From Silene latifolia (lineage: Eukaryota > Streptophyta > Magnoliopsida > Caryophyllales > Caryophyllaceae): a DNA stretch of 64,000 nucleotides. The translations under genes and the position numbers were made by a program. This document shows, one piece after another, positions 21,957-33,696 of the stretch. Positions within the stretch are counted from its first letter, which is position 1. Each line of letters opens with the position of its first letter. The stretch is taken from positions 456,395,311 to 456,459,310 of the forward strand of contig NC_133538.1 in NCBI RefSeq assembly GCF_048544455.1, read 5' to 3'. The notes under the pieces are model-generated. The model worked only from the letters and a program-made list of their open reading frames with translations, had not been told where the DNA came from and made no database searches.

Positions 21957-23093
21957 TCAGAGACTAACCAAGATCACAAGAAAGTGTATTACAAGAGTAA
22001 CCCCATCGTCCAGTTTGATCAAGTAGAGAATCCAATTAACAATCCAGTCTCTAACATCAATAGTAGGAGATTGATCTACATTTACACCCAACACTGATCC
22101 TGCCCAAATCCTTGAGCTAATAGCACAGTCACGGAACAGATGGTCAAGAGTCTCCACAGTATCCCCCCCGTTACCACACAGAACACAAGATGAAGCCCAA
22201 GTCATATCCCTATTAATGAATTCGCTCCCTACCGGTAGTGAACCCGTGATGATCTTCCAGAGCAAGATTTTCCATGTCTGAGGGCCTTGTAGATGCCATA
22301 ATTTTTTCTTGCAGAAAAGTCTCCAATTCGTGTGCACCCGTTCTTTATCCTTTCTAGACCCATGTTCATTGAAGAACTCGTTGAAGATAATACCATATCC
22401 ACTCTTAACAGTGTATTTGCCACTGTTAGTGAAAGGCCAGAAAATCTCATCCTGAGCTTGAGATTCATGAAGAGGGATGGCTAAAATTGGATTCACGCTT
22501 TCCTCCGCAAAAAGTAAGTTGACTAGCCTTTCGTTCCACCCTCCATTATTAAAGCAGATGTCTTTAACACGGATATCTTTTAAGAAAATAAAGCTCGCAT
22601 CAAGTAAGCAGTCCTTTGGTTCTTGTGTCCGTCCATTAACCCACTTCTTTTCCCACACATTTAAATTGGAATCAAGCACTGGTTTCCAGCTAATATGCTC
22701 CCTAATAAACTTTAGACCATGGATGATGCTACGTGTCCCCCAGAAAAGTGATTTTTTACTATAAAGCCACCTTTGATTCTCAGTTCCCAAAGTTCCCATG
22801 ATCTTCTCTCAAAAAATCAAACAGAACAGCGACCCTTCATTTGACATGAGTCTCCACGCATGCTTCGCCAATAATGCTTGATTAAGACAATCCACATTTC
22901 GAATACCAAGGCCCCCTTCACGCTTCAGTAGACTGCTGAAGGTTCTACTACACCTGTGAAGACACTTACCTGATTTACTTCCCGCCCACCAAAAATGTGA
23001 CAAGAGAGCATTAATCCTCTTAGTCACACTTACCGGTATTTTAAATACCGATAGAAAGAAAATGGAGAGATTTGATAGGACAAAAGAGATCAA
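21957..23093 (-). pseudogene. LINE zinc-binding (zf-RVT) region
   Basis: Two frames (23093-22809 and 22799-21957) carry the region between RT and RNase H. The first has LLSHFWWAGS and GGLGIRNVDCLNQALLAKHAWRL, the second WPFTNSGKYTVKSGY, then WKILLWKIITGSLPVGSEFINRD and CVLCGNGGDTVETLDHLFRDC with the Cys/His zinc pattern. These are standard in plant L1 ORF2 proteins. A frameshift at about 22800 separates the parts. Confidence 0.85.
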
Positions 23094-23186
23094 GGTAAGC
23101 CTCCCCGTTGGAGAAAGAAAGATCCCATTCCACGAAGAGATCCGTTTGGTAACAGATTCTACAAGCCCCTTAAAGACATCCTTTTT

Positions 23187-24578
23187 TTATTCCTGAAACT
23201 CTATTGGCAGGCCAAGGTATTTTCCAAAACATTTATTGTGCTTAATATTGATAGTTCGTAAACAATATCTAACTTTCCGAAGCGTTGTATTTGGGCTGAA
23301 AATGATCCCCGATTTTTCCTCATTGATAACCTGACCCGAAGCATCACAGTAGCTAACAAGAAGACGTTTAAGAGAGCGAACAACCGTACCTTTGTTTTGA
23401 AAGAAGAAGACCGAATCATGCGCAAAGAAAAGATGTGTTATGGGTGTCACTCCACGACATAGCCGAATACCCTAAAATTTACCCGCCTTTTGAGCACATT
23501 CAACATTGCAGGATAATACCTCCATACATAAAATGAAAAGGTACGGCAATAAAGGATCTCCTTGTCGAAGACCACGTTGTGGTTTAAAAGGTGAAAGGGG
23601 AGGCCCATTCAATAAAACTTCATAACTTACTGTTGAAACGCAGCTCATAATTAGATTAACCAATCTCTCCGGGAATCCAAATTTAAGTAAAACAGCCTGA
23701 AGGAAATCCCATTTCACCCGATCAAAGGCCTTGCTCATATCAACTTTGAAAGCTACCTTACCAAACTTCCCGTGCTTGTACATGTTCAGCTTATGGATTG
23801 CTTCGTGAGCCAACAATGTATTGTCACTAATACTCCTTCCGGCAAGGAAAGCATTTTGATAGTCCCCAACAAGATATTCCATGACTTTCTGCATACGGTT
23901 TTTAATGCATTTAGTAACAATCCTCATAAACACATTACAAAGACTGATTGGTCTGTAGTCCTTCACCTCTTCTGGGCTATCACATTTGGGAACTAAGGCA
24001 ATGAAAGTTCGATTCATTTCCTTTAGAACAGTCCCAGAATTTAAAATGGAGAGGATAGCCTTCGTGCAATCCTTCTTTACAAGGTGCCAACATCGTTGGT
24101 AAAAAATAGCCGGAATACCATCCGGTCCAGGCGACTTCATCGGGCTCATCTGAAAAACGGCCTGTCGTACCTCTTTAGCCGTAAAAGGTTCCAAAGAGTC
24201 CGCATCATCATTTGAGACCCTCTTGTGAATATTCTTTAACACTTGAGTGAAAGATTATTGGGTGACTCCTTGGACTTGTTGAGATTGCTGCGGGAGAGTA
24301 AAAAAGATTGACGAAGGCTTCCTGAAAGAAGCCGCTAGTCTCTTCAGGATTATATGTCCAAGATCCATCATTTCTTTTATGCCCAGGATATAGTTTCGTC
24401 CCGCTCTCCCCTTGACCCAACTAAAGAAATACTTAGTACAAGTGCCACCATCCACCATCCATCTCAACTTGGCCCTTTGTTTCCAATAAATTGCCATAGC
24501 CTTCGCAAAATCACGCACTTCCGCATTAACGAGCTCATATTCGGCCTCACCATCCCCAAAAGTAGCAAGTTCGCATTA
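23187..24578 (-). pseudogene. LINE reverse transcriptase (damaged)
   Basis: The main frame (24242-23472, 256 codons) has the plant L1 RT motifs in order: MKSPGPDGIPAIFYQ, NRTFIALVPK, DYRPISLCNV, FKVDMSKAFDRVKWDF (first catalytic Asp), then RGLRQGDPLLPYLFILCMEVL. Upstream frames (24518-24255, 24420-24208) carry YWKQRAKLRW and TKYFF-type motifs and are joined by frameshifts. The palm motif that should read (F/Y)ADD appears in the frame 23450-23187 as FAHD: the first aspartate of the pair is replaced by histidine. A catalytic change plus frameshifts make it inactive. Confidence 0.9.
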
Positions 24579-24589
24579 ATGATTTGTAG

Positions 24590-26041
24590 TCGTGTCATCA
24601 TAGGGTGCACATTATTTGGACGTGGTTAAACTTTACAGCTACGTAAATTTATGCAAATTTCAGATTTCCTCATAAGTTAGCACATATGGCGAGAGAAAGA
24701 GGAGAGATAAAACTCTCTTTTTCTTAGAAATTTGGGAAGATCTGGAAGTTTTTTCCGGACTTCTTCCCCGGACTTCCTCTTTTCTTTAAGTCCCTTCCTT
24801 CATAATCATATTCTTCTTTCACCATGGGTATGGTTATGTAGATTTCTGGTCTTTTTTTAGTCCTTTAATTGGAAAATAAATTAGTTTTCTTTCTTGATTT
24901 TCACCATCTTGAAGACTAGACTATATTTTACTCTCCATTCTAGCCTAGGAGAGTTTTTTTAGTCACATGTCTTAGTTAAAGATGGTTTAAATCAAGGATT
25001 AAAGAGCAAAATTTTAAGAGTTCATCTTCAAATTGATTATATCAATCATTGTTGATTTTACAATGAAAGTATTTGAGTTTGTGTTTGGACCTTTTAATAT
25101 TTTTGGATACATTGAAATCTGAAATTAATTTTGGGTCTAGATCTCTCTTTTTTTCCTTTGCAATTGTGTTTCTATAGTTATGGGACTTGGGAAATTGAGT
25201 ACTGCATCCCGTGGTGATGTACACCTTTCCTTTGTGCTTTTCCTGCAAATTTGGCAGTTTAATTTGGCAGTCTTCATTATCATCTATCGTTTTAATTGTC
25301 TATTTGCATGGAGTTGTTGATAATTGAAGCAAGCCCATCCCATGAGGTCAGAGTTAAACTCAACTCATCTGATTACGAGCATGTTCGAATGAGTTTATGT
25401 TTCTCTGTTACAGGTTTGAGCTAATATTTGGTTTTTTTTATTTGTAGAATTGGTTTTAACTAAGTTTATTTGTAATGTCCTTTATAGGGATATTAAAGTG
25501 TTCTTTTTCGAGGAGAGTCGTTCTTTGTACCCTTTTATCTTTTGGTTACTTCGTGGTAAATGAAAATTCTTTAATTTTAGTTTACCTTTCACATCCGCTA
25601 GGATGTTATAAGGTGATTTATAATCATCCTAGTTTCTTTACCTTATCAAAAAAAAAAAATATTTTAGCATACATGTCAATATTATCCATTTACTATAAAA
25701 CTAAAACATTTAGCTTCTTCACATTGGTCCCTGATTTTTAGGGATTGAAAGAAGAGAATTTTTTTTTCTAATGTAGGGACCGCACTATCATTAATAGATT
25801 TAATTACACTCCTATTCCTCTCTTTCTCTTATTTGATAATTACTGATTAAATATTCACACCAAACTATACATTATACAATTACATAGTACAAACTATACA
25901 TTATACAAGTAAAATTAATAAATTAAAAAATAAAAGTAACAATTAAGAAAAAATTAATAAACACTTCAAAAAATCATTCTCCTCACTTCTACCCATTATT
26001 TTTCGACAAAAAAAAAATTACAAAATCAATCTCTATCGAGT
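24590..26041. other. Unassigned intergenic sequence
   Basis: AT-rich, with short A- and T-runs (for example 25647-25657). Open frames (25475-25741 and others) show no domain. Nothing can be supported. Confidence 0.5.
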
Positions 26042-27270
26042 ATCCTATATATTAAAACAACAACCACAGAGTTGAGTTGTCGCTCTATAATTGAAAGTCA
26101 AATTTTCAAAGCCCATTATTTAATGTTAAATTAGTATGTTTGATAAATCTGCTTCTTTATTAAAAAAAACACAATTGTCATTATAATTATTATAATCTAT
26201 AAATTATATGGATGTCGTCTATTAATTTTCGGATGCGTTGAAAGAGTGAGAGATAGAATAATTATATCTAACTTTTACTTCAATGATGTCATCTGGCATG
26301 TGAGTAAAAATAAGGATTACATGCATTTATGGATTTAAGGAATTGAAATAGCAATAGATTGAATGTGAGGAACAAGGTCTATTTATGGCCATTGTGGCCT
26401 TGTGGGTGAACGAGAGGGATGGTCTGTATGTGGGTCAAGGAGAAATGTAAAATGGATCTTTACATGGATTACTGAATTAGGGAATTGGGTATGTATAGGG
26501 GTAGAAGTTGGGGACGGGTGATGTATATATTAAAGGGGATTTTAGGGTTTGACAATGGACAATGAATTGTGTTATTATAGGGGATAGGAAACTCGCAAAT
26601 AGCAATTGCTCGATAATTCGGCCCATTACTTTGATCTTGAGTAACTTTTAGAAGGTAACCCATTGTTTTACTTTAAATTTACGATAAAATAAATTATGAG
26701 ACAAATTCACTACTCCCGCTATTAATATTTTACTTAAATCGATTGATTAGCTAATTGTTCATATATACTTTCTTTTGTTGTTAGTATTGTTACTTTTATT
26801 ACATTCGTTATTACTACGGTTACTTTCACTACTCTCACTGTGATTATTGTTAATGTAATTATTGTTACTTTCACTACTGACGCATTAATATAGATAATTT
26901 CACTACTCCCACTCGCTGCTACTATTATTACTTTGACTATTCAAATGAGTGATTACTATCATATTACTATATTCAATGTCACTACAATTCTTTTCACTAC
27001 TAACAGAACTACCAATTACTTTTACTATCATACTAGTATAAAACCCTGCGACAAGAGGTTCGGGAGCGTTTCCGTGACACCACGGCCGCTATCATGACCG
27101 ATACCGAGATTTAAAACCCTAGCAGTCGTCACCTCCATTCCATAAATTCAATATTCGCCACTGGTGAGGAAGTGTTAAGGAGAGTGCAAGAGCTCATAGA
27201 AGAAATGAAGAGTACGAAACCGAGGCCGGTGGGGGGATGCAGAAGGAAGCACGGAGGCTGGTGGGTGGAG
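26042..27270. other. Low-complexity AT-rich DNA with a Helitron-like 5' end at 26042
   Basis: TCCTATATATTAAAAC preceded by A at 26041 resembles plant Helitron 5' termini, but no matching 3' hairpin plus CTAG is evident nearby. From about 26700 to 27030 the sequence is a degenerate mixture of TTACT and ACTAC units. No gene. Confidence 0.35.
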
Positions 27271-27280
27271 GAGGCCGCGT

Positions 27281-27990
27281 CAAGGGTGCTATAAGATTAA
27301 TGTTGATGCAGGGAAAGTGGCAGGGAAGGGGATGGGTTTGGGGGTTGTTTGTAGGCATGATGATGGGAGAGTGAAATGGGGTGTGACGGTGCAGAGTCGA
27401 GAAGAGCGGGAACCTCAAATGCTTGAAGCGGAAGCGATTCTCTTGGGGCTGACTGAAGCAAAGCGGCATGGACTAGCAAGAGTGGAGATCGAGAGTGATT
27501 GCTTGACTGTGATTCAAGACTTGAAGCCTAAGAGCTTAGGCCGAAGCGATATTTTCCTTATTTACGATGATATTTATGCTTTATGTTCTTTTTTTGAGTA
27601 TGATGAGTTTTTATTTACTAGGCTTAATTTTAATATGGTGTGTTAGAATATAAAACTGATCTTGGGACTCCAACCATCAGCTTTGGTTGAGATGGTTTCT
27701 TGACATGGTATCAGAGCCATGTGACTAAAAGGTCACGGGTTCAAATCTCACCGCCCCTAATTTCTAAAGTGAAATATTAAGCACCAGGTATGCGGAGGCC
27801 TATAGTTGCATCCGCACTTCAAGCCCAACGGGCATTCGTGTGAGGGGGCGTGTTAGAATATAGAACTAATCTTGGGACTCAAACCATCAGCTTAAGCTTT
27901 TGGTTGAGATGGTTTCTTGACATGGTGGCTCACGAATTAGCTCATGTGTGGCCATGGCAGTTAGGTAGAAGAGCTTGGGACGAGATCAGC
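27281..27990 (+). pseudogene. RNase H (RVT_3) fragment split by a TRIM
   Basis: The coding frame has the RVT_3-type RNase H pattern found at the end of plant L1 ORF2 and in related orphan genes: a KINVDAGK-like first strand with Asp near 27290, GLGVVCRHDDG, then LEAEAILLGLTEAKRHGLARVEIESDCLTVI with the Glu and second Asp. At 27636-27640 (TGGTG) the frame is entered by a TRIM element. Right after the second TGGTG (27923-27927) the frame resumes in phase as VAHELAHVWPW and stops at 28010-28012 (LNL, TAA). Without the TRIM the domain would be uninterrupted. A-rich runs at 28060-28078 suggest a LINE 3' end. Confidence 0.8.
27641..27922 (+). mobile_element. Complete TRIM (miniature LTR retrotransposon), 282 bp
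   Basis: 5' LTR 27641-27705 (TGTTAGAATA...TTGACA), primer site TGGTATCAGAGCC at 27706-27718, a 130-bp internal part, purine tract GTGAGGGGGCG, and 3' LTR 27851-27922. The LTRs match except for a seven-base insertion (TTAAGCT-like) and a few changes. A 5-bp target duplication TGGTG flanks it (27636-27640 and 27923-27927). It has no coding capacity and must have been mobilised in trans. Confidence 0.93.
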
Positions 27991-28493
27991 CTCGAAACAT
28001 TGCTGAATTTGTAACGATTGATTTTGATAATATGATTTAAAGCCCTTTGTGGTTTTGTTAAAAAAACTAAAAAAAATATTTGACATCTTTTGTTTGATGA
28101 GAAGGTTTGGGAATGTACATGAGTCTTCCTCCTCGTGATGAAGAGGAAGGCATGTGTTGTTCGTCCAAATTGGGAATTGAGTAATTTGAGTTTTACGTAC
28201 GTGTATGAGAGCGCGAAGAGAAGAAGGATTGTGTTTTTGTCTACAAATTAAAATAAGGATAAAAAAAATCATATTGCTTATTTTGTCTACAAAAAAACGT
28301 TAATAATGTTCATATCGATTCCACAATTAGTTTGGGTTAAAATTTAAAAGCCAAGTTAAAATTGATATAATATATAAACGATAGGTCTAACGTATGAGAG
28401 ACGGTCTCGTAATAAATTTATAATAAGTGATTTTGCAATAGGATAATTAAATAGTGGTTAAAAATAAAACGGACACGCTTATAGTGAAATTAA

Positions 28494-28905
28494 GGCTCCG
28501 TTTGGCAAGACATTTTAGGTACCTGATTTGGTCAAAGTAGCTTATTTGACCAAAATATTAGGTACCTTATTTTTTTTGTAAGCGTTTAGCAAGTAGCTTA
28601 TTTAACCAAATAAGCTACCTGAAATGAAATGCTACCAAGAGTAGCATTTGAGATTTCAGGTACCTGATTTGATTTAATTTTCCGTTTTTACCCCTTAAAT
28701 TTATACTATTAAATAATTATCATATCCTTTTACGTCATTTCATCAAAATCAGTTACCTTTTCAGTTAGTTTGTCAAACACTTTTTTATATAATCGGCTAC
28801 CTTATCAGTTCCTAATTTCCAGCAACCTTATCAGTTACCTTTTCAGGATTCAGTTAGCTTTTCAGGTTTCAGCTACCTTTTCTGTTAGTTTTACCAAACA
28901 GAGCC
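28494..28905. mobile_element. Harbinger/Tourist-like MITE 1
   Basis: Left end GGCTCCGTTTGGCAAGAC and right end TTTTACCAAACAGAGCC are inverted repeats. The element is 412 bp and flanked by TAA at 28491-28493 and 28906-28908. A three-base TAA/TTA target site and this terminus are typical of Tourist-like elements. The inner sequence repeats AGGTACCTGA and GTAGCTTATTT blocks. No open frame. Confidence 0.82.
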
Positions 28906-28939
28906 TAAATATGTACGTAGACACGTAGTCAAAGAGTTA

Positions 28940-29235
28940 GGCTCTGTTTGGTAAAACTAGTTGGAAAGTTAGATTATTCAATAAAATGATGTAAAAAGAT
29001 ATGATAATTATTTAATATTATAGATTGAAGGGGTAAAAATGGAATTTAAACCACGATCAGGTACCTGAAATCTCGAATGTTATCCTGTGTAGCATTTCAT
29101 TTCAGGTATCTTATTTGTGCAAATAAGCTACTTGTCAATAACACTTCCAAACAAATAAACTATTTGAATTTTTTGTTAAAAAAGCTATTCGCTTCGGCTA
29201 AAAAAGATGCATGAAATGTCGTGCCAAATATAGAC
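28940..29235. mobile_element. Harbinger/Tourist-like MITE 2, opposite orientation
   Basis: Starts GGCTCTGTTTGGTAAAAC, the reverse complement of MITE 1's right end, and ends ...GCCAAATATAGAC, a decayed version of its left end. TTA flanks both sides (28937-28939, 29236-29238). The inner AGGTACCTGAAAT and AATAAGCTACTTG blocks match MITE 1 in reverse. It is 296 bp and more decayed than MITE 1. Confidence 0.78.
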
Positions 29236-29375
29236 TTACTTTGGACCACGATCAACAATTATACAAATTCGGTCATGGTAAAACACTATAAAACAAAATT
29301 GAGTTCGGAAAAATGACCTCTACATGACCTAATGAAAAACCGTCATCTTTTCTAATTTTTATTAGCAAGGAGAAT

Positions 29376-29750
29376 AGGGATCTAAGGGGCAACATAATAT
29401 GTTATTGTCACTTTAGAGCAAAATTACTATATCACGCCCCTGTTTTACTTATTACGCCCCTTATTTTTTTCCTTTTATGCCCTTGGACTTTAAAAACAAT
29501 TTAATGTGAAAATATAATTCTCGCTTTTTAGTTTATGGATTTCGGAAACGGTTTTTAACAAAACTAAAAGCGGGGACGGTTTTGTTAAAGTATTGTTTTA
29601 TAGTTATTGGATTTTGGTAATATTATTTACCCTTACTAATTATTGTATTATCGTAAATGATTTTCGTTTACGATTTCTATTATATCTAATAATCGCTTTG
29701 TCGTAAATGAGTTTTGAGACGGTTTTAAAAAAAACTAATTTAATATGTAC
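29376..29750. repeat. Left arm of a long terminal inverted repeat (MULE-like)
   Basis: The stretch from about 29411 (ACTTTAGAG...ATCACGCCCC, then GTTTTACTTATTACGCCCC and TTATGCCCTTGGACTTT) matches the reverse complement of 53078-52970 closely. A further block GAGACGGTTTTA...AATTTAATATGTAC (29716-29750) matches 52945-52905. The outer edge may be AGGGATCTAA at 29376. No 9-bp target duplication could be identified. Confidence 0.6.
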
Positions 29751-29826
29751 ACGTTCCTAAAAAGACGTATTTTCACCAACTATCACATCTTACATCTTAC
29801 ACCTTATTATACTAAAAGTGTAGCCT

Positions 29827-31335
29827 CCATATTATTCACTAATGAATAGTAACTTCTATAATGAATAGTAACACAAAAGATGGGTTGGGCTGATTTTGTG
29901 CGGGTTTGGGTGTGTTTACTAAAGGCCTGCGACCTATCTTTGGGACTATATCTTTGGGGGTTGTTTGCGGAATAGATATAACATTTGCAATGAATAGTAG
30001 AACTTATGCGGGTTGGGTTGTTTAACGATATTTGTTTTTGGGTTGTTTGCTAATAAACTTCCTTGTATTTGGTCCTTTTGGTTTTCCATTGCAATCCTAA
30101 CCAATAATTCTCTTCCCTCCATTTTTTCTCACACTCTCATTCTCATCCACCCATTCTTATCTCACCTCATCGACCTCCATCTCCCTCAAAAAACCTGCAA
30201 AATCAAACCCTAATTGCATACTTTCTTCCATCAATTAACACTAACATCTCATTTTTCTTTGCAAATCGCTCACCATTTCTAGATTAGGATTTCAGTTTGG
30301 CGAGCTTCTACATTTCTGCTATTCTCCCTTTTCTGAAAAGTCGTCTTCCACTTTTTCTAAATTAGGGCTCCAGTTTCAACTTCAATTGCAATTTAATTCC
30401 CGTTATTTCTACAGTTCTGCTCATTTTAAGCTTTACTGCTATTCATGATCCCGTGATGTTTCTGGGGCGATGATGACATCTGATTGCATATGGTAGATAT
30501 TTTAAGTTATGTTAACAAGTACGGGCTTAAGGTATGTTAAAAACACATTAATAAAATATACTTGATCAGTTTGATTATTACTAAGGTATTGTCCTAACAT
30601 GCGTGATTGCATATGATAGATTGCTCGGATTGCAATCAGCTTACCAAGATCAATTTCATCATTCGACCTCACAGGTATGATGTCATCTTCCATTTTTATT
30701 TTTATTTGTAATTATTTATAGCTATTTCACACATTTAGGAAATGATTTCTTCGCATTTGGTACACAATGCAGACTTTCTGGGCAATGCTTATGTTATATA
30801 TTAATCAAATTTATCTTATTCATGCGAATTATAGTTGTATGTTAGTTTACTTTGATTTTATGTGTGCTTAATTTGTAGTTGTTGGAGAAAGCTTCGGCTC
30901 AGCAGATTTCCAACTTCGCTTATTCATTGTCTTTGTTTGTTTATTGTCAAAATTTGGGTTGATTGAGTAGTGCTTTTGCTTATTATATGACATTTTAATG
31001 GTTAATTTGGTTTATTATGATAAATAGATGACTTTTTACAAGTTCTATTTTTGTGCCAAATATTGAAGTAGATGGTGTTGTGGCTAGACGTAAGGTAATT
31101 GTGGTAATGCGTGTAAACAACCGCACGGAAAATGTAAGTAATTTGTGTGCGCGAACTAATGGCAGGTGAATGGGAACGAGCGCGCTTCTTTTGGGATCGT
31201 CTACAGGCCAGGTGAATTGGCCACCAAAATAACGTTATGTAATTTTATCAATTTAAAATGTCGGCACAATGGATGATTGGGATAACTAGACAGAGAGAGT
31301 ATAAGCTTCTAGGTATTGATATAACTAGACTATTA
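29827..31335 (+). other. Intron- or UTR-like AT-rich sequence, no recognised gene
   Basis: Contains pyrimidine-rich, plant 5'-UTR-like sequence (30100-30240) and possible splice-site-like junctions, e.g. CTCACAGGTATGA around 30671. The open frames 30013-30213 and 30502-30693 have no recognisable product. It could be the 5' part of captured genes but this cannot be shown from sequence alone. Confidence 0.4.
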
Positions 31336-31404
31336 CTCCCTCCTTCCCAATCATTTGTTTACATTTTTAGTCCGTATAAATAAATGTTTGAGACGGAGGG
31401 TGTA
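31336..31404. mobile_element. Very short Stowaway-like MITE derivative
   Basis: TACTCCCTCCTTCCCAATC at the left and GAGACGGAGGGTGTA at the right give Stowaway-type inverted ends around only about 70 bp, with TA at both borders. It is an internal deletion derivative. Confidence 0.6.
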
Positions 31405-33185
31405 TAAGCTTTTGGGTATTGAGATGGCTTCACTATTATTAATTTTGAGAAATTTTGAGATATATTGGTTCATAATATGTTGAAAGCTTGATAGTAAATG
31501 AATAAATCATCTTAATTGCTTAACTAAGGTCACTAGGATGTGGGTTACTCCTTATTTAAATGTTTTCAGTAAACATTTATTATAGTATGCCTTATTAAAG
31601 TATTTTATGCAAACAGTGTTTCAAAGATCGTCATTATTTAGCTTAAGATATTCCATGGGGTATGAATTTCGCTTATTTTGAGATAATGATGTAAATAATG
31701 GTGATAATTTGAGTTTTAGAATGTTGGGTTTAGGGAGCATGTGCATAAGTTGTTTTCATAATTGCTCCATCCATAAATAATTCATATTCAACTTTGTTTG
31801 AAATTACAGCGATGGGAAAGTTAATCTAAATGGAACATGATTAGTTTTTAGTGTTTACAAAAAACTAAAAAGACGTGGATTTCTTGATGAAATTTGCTCT
31901 TGTGGAGAAGATGAAGTAGGTGTCACATCTGTTTAATTATCTTTTGCGTCGCAATGTAGCATGGAAGAATTTGCATCTTTTGAAAATTGCTTTGATTTGC
32001 ACTTATTTGATGTTTTGAAAATCTTTAGTAATATACTCCAATAATTTCCGATGTAGACATATTGCACTATCATTTAGTTTTGTAAAGTGAATGAATAAAG
32101 CAAATGATTCGCTAAACTATAATGTTCAATAGAACTCGCGACACAATTTTCAGTCTTTATTTGAAACAAGCTATATGTTCTCAGCAATTGGGTAAGGTTA
32201 GGGGCTATTGACTTCTTAATCTCGCCATCAGCGGAGCATTTTAAAGCACCTGGATAATGTTGTTGTGTGTTAGTTGGCTTGGAGTATTTATGGGAAATGA
32301 GAATATAAGACTTCTCGACTAATTAGTTAGTTATAAGTTAGTTATATTGAAGTAAGGCTGTAAAGAGTTGGTTAAGATAAAAGCGGCTTATGCATCCTAT
32401 ATAAGGCAAATGATGCAACACTCTGTAACAACTTTTGATCAATCTAATTTCATTACAATTATTCCATCCTTCTTTCATCCTTTCTCTCTCGCTAACTAAT
32501 TAGTTAGAGAAGTTAGTTATATTAAAGTAAGGCTGTCAAGAGTTGGTTAAGATAAAGCGACTTATGCATCCTATATAAGGCATATGAATCAATACTCTAT
32601 AACAACTTTTGATCAATCTAATTTCATTACAATTCTTCATCCTTCTCTCATCCTTTCTCTCTCTAATTCTTTAAAAAAAAAATTACATTAGGTGGAAAAA
32701 TTGAATGTATGGTATCACTCTTTTTGATCTTTTACAAATCGCTTATGCATACTAGATTTTATCTGATTGCACATTCTAATATTATCGCAATCATGATTCT
32801 AGCATAAAGTTCACCCGCTGTTATCTAAATTCTTTGTCACTCATAGGGTCAGCAATCATGTATTAAGTAATTCCCTGAGATGGATTCAGATGCAAAGTTC
32901 CTCTAACCTTGTAATCTTTTTTTCTCTCATCTATGACTCTTTATTTTGCGGTGAGTATTGCATATTTAATTGCTTCATTTTCAAAGTTTAACATTTATTT
33001 AATCTTATTGTAAATTTTGTACGACCTTTGCTCAAAGTTGCAATGATTCCTGAACAGCAGATATTTTGAATGGTCATCTAACATTCATTTTTAAATCTAA
33101 GTGAATTTCGTCACGAAAGCCTTTTTTGAGATTGTTGATTCATATTTTCTTTACTGCTCTTTTCTATTTGTACATGTGTCTATAG
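31405..33185 (+). other. Unassigned intron-like sequence with a ~170-bp tandem duplication
   Basis: Mostly AT-rich. A direct duplication lies at about 32318-32498 and 32499-32670: each copy has TAGTTAGTTATATT...AAGTAAGGCTG, TTATGCATCCTATATAAGGCA (a strong TATA box) and TTGATCAATCTAATTTCATTAC. This looks like two copies of an LTR promoter segment, possibly a decayed Copia solo LTR with internal duplication. A short frame near 31850-31915 (KKLKRRGFLDEICSCGEDE) between plausible splice signals may be a third captured exon, but I do not recognise it. Confidence 0.5.
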
Positions 33186-33251
33186 AAACGGCTCGAGAAG
33201 TTAAAGAAAGAACATGGAAGTGTTCAGCTTGGGAACATTAATGTCGACATG
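33186..33251 (+). pseudogene. Captured exon of mitochondrial citrate synthase
   Basis: A 66-bp exon-sized frame of 22 codons, bounded by a splice acceptor (TGTCTATAG, ending 33185) and donor (GTAACA from 33252). It encodes KRLEKLKKEHGSVQLGN followed by INVDM, which closely matches the conserved segment EHGKVQLGNITVDM near the start of mature plant mitochondrial citrate synthase. That enzyme condenses acetyl-CoA and oxaloacetate in the citric acid cycle. No neighbouring citrate synthase exons were found on either side, so this is an isolated fragment inside a transposon complex. Identification is from remembered family sequence. Confidence 0.72.
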
Positions 33252-33696
33252 GTAACAGCTTATCTTTGACTCAACTTTTTTTTTCATTATATTCCTATCA
33301 TTTTCTGTAATACATCAACAAAATACTTTCGTTGTGGTGTTGCATCTGGATAAATCCCTATGTCGATTATGCCATGTTTCTTGGAGTCTTCATTTTATCA
33401 GACTTGAATACACATGACACACACACCTTGACAACTTTCTCTTTGGCCATACTGTTCTTATAGTTTGAAAAATAGTGGAGTCCAGTAGTTGACACCCTAC
33501 CCGTGTCAGATACTCCTTGTGCTTGAGAGTAATGTTAGCACTATCTATTTTAGGGCGTCGAACAATAAGAACCACACCTAGGTTTATTATTTTCACTTTA
33601 ACTTTCTGATTGCTTTGTTCTAATAAAAATTTGATATTTACAAGAAAGGCCAACCATCTGTACCCTCTTTCATACTCTCTGTTACTATTATGTGTC

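Larger units (their letters stand above)
21278..24589 (-). mobile_element. 5'-truncated L1-type LINE
   Basis: On the minus strand the element runs from about 24578 to a 16-base A tail (plus-strand T-run 21290-21305). Coding parts in order are reverse transcriptase, zinc-binding RVT region and RNase H, the 3' two thirds of a plant L1 ORF2; the endonuclease and ORF1 are missing. ATGATTTGTAAG directly left of the T-run (21278-21289) and ATGATTTGTAG at 24579-24589 look like an 11-12-bp target duplication differing by one base, which would place the 5' truncation at 24578. Confidence 0.85.
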
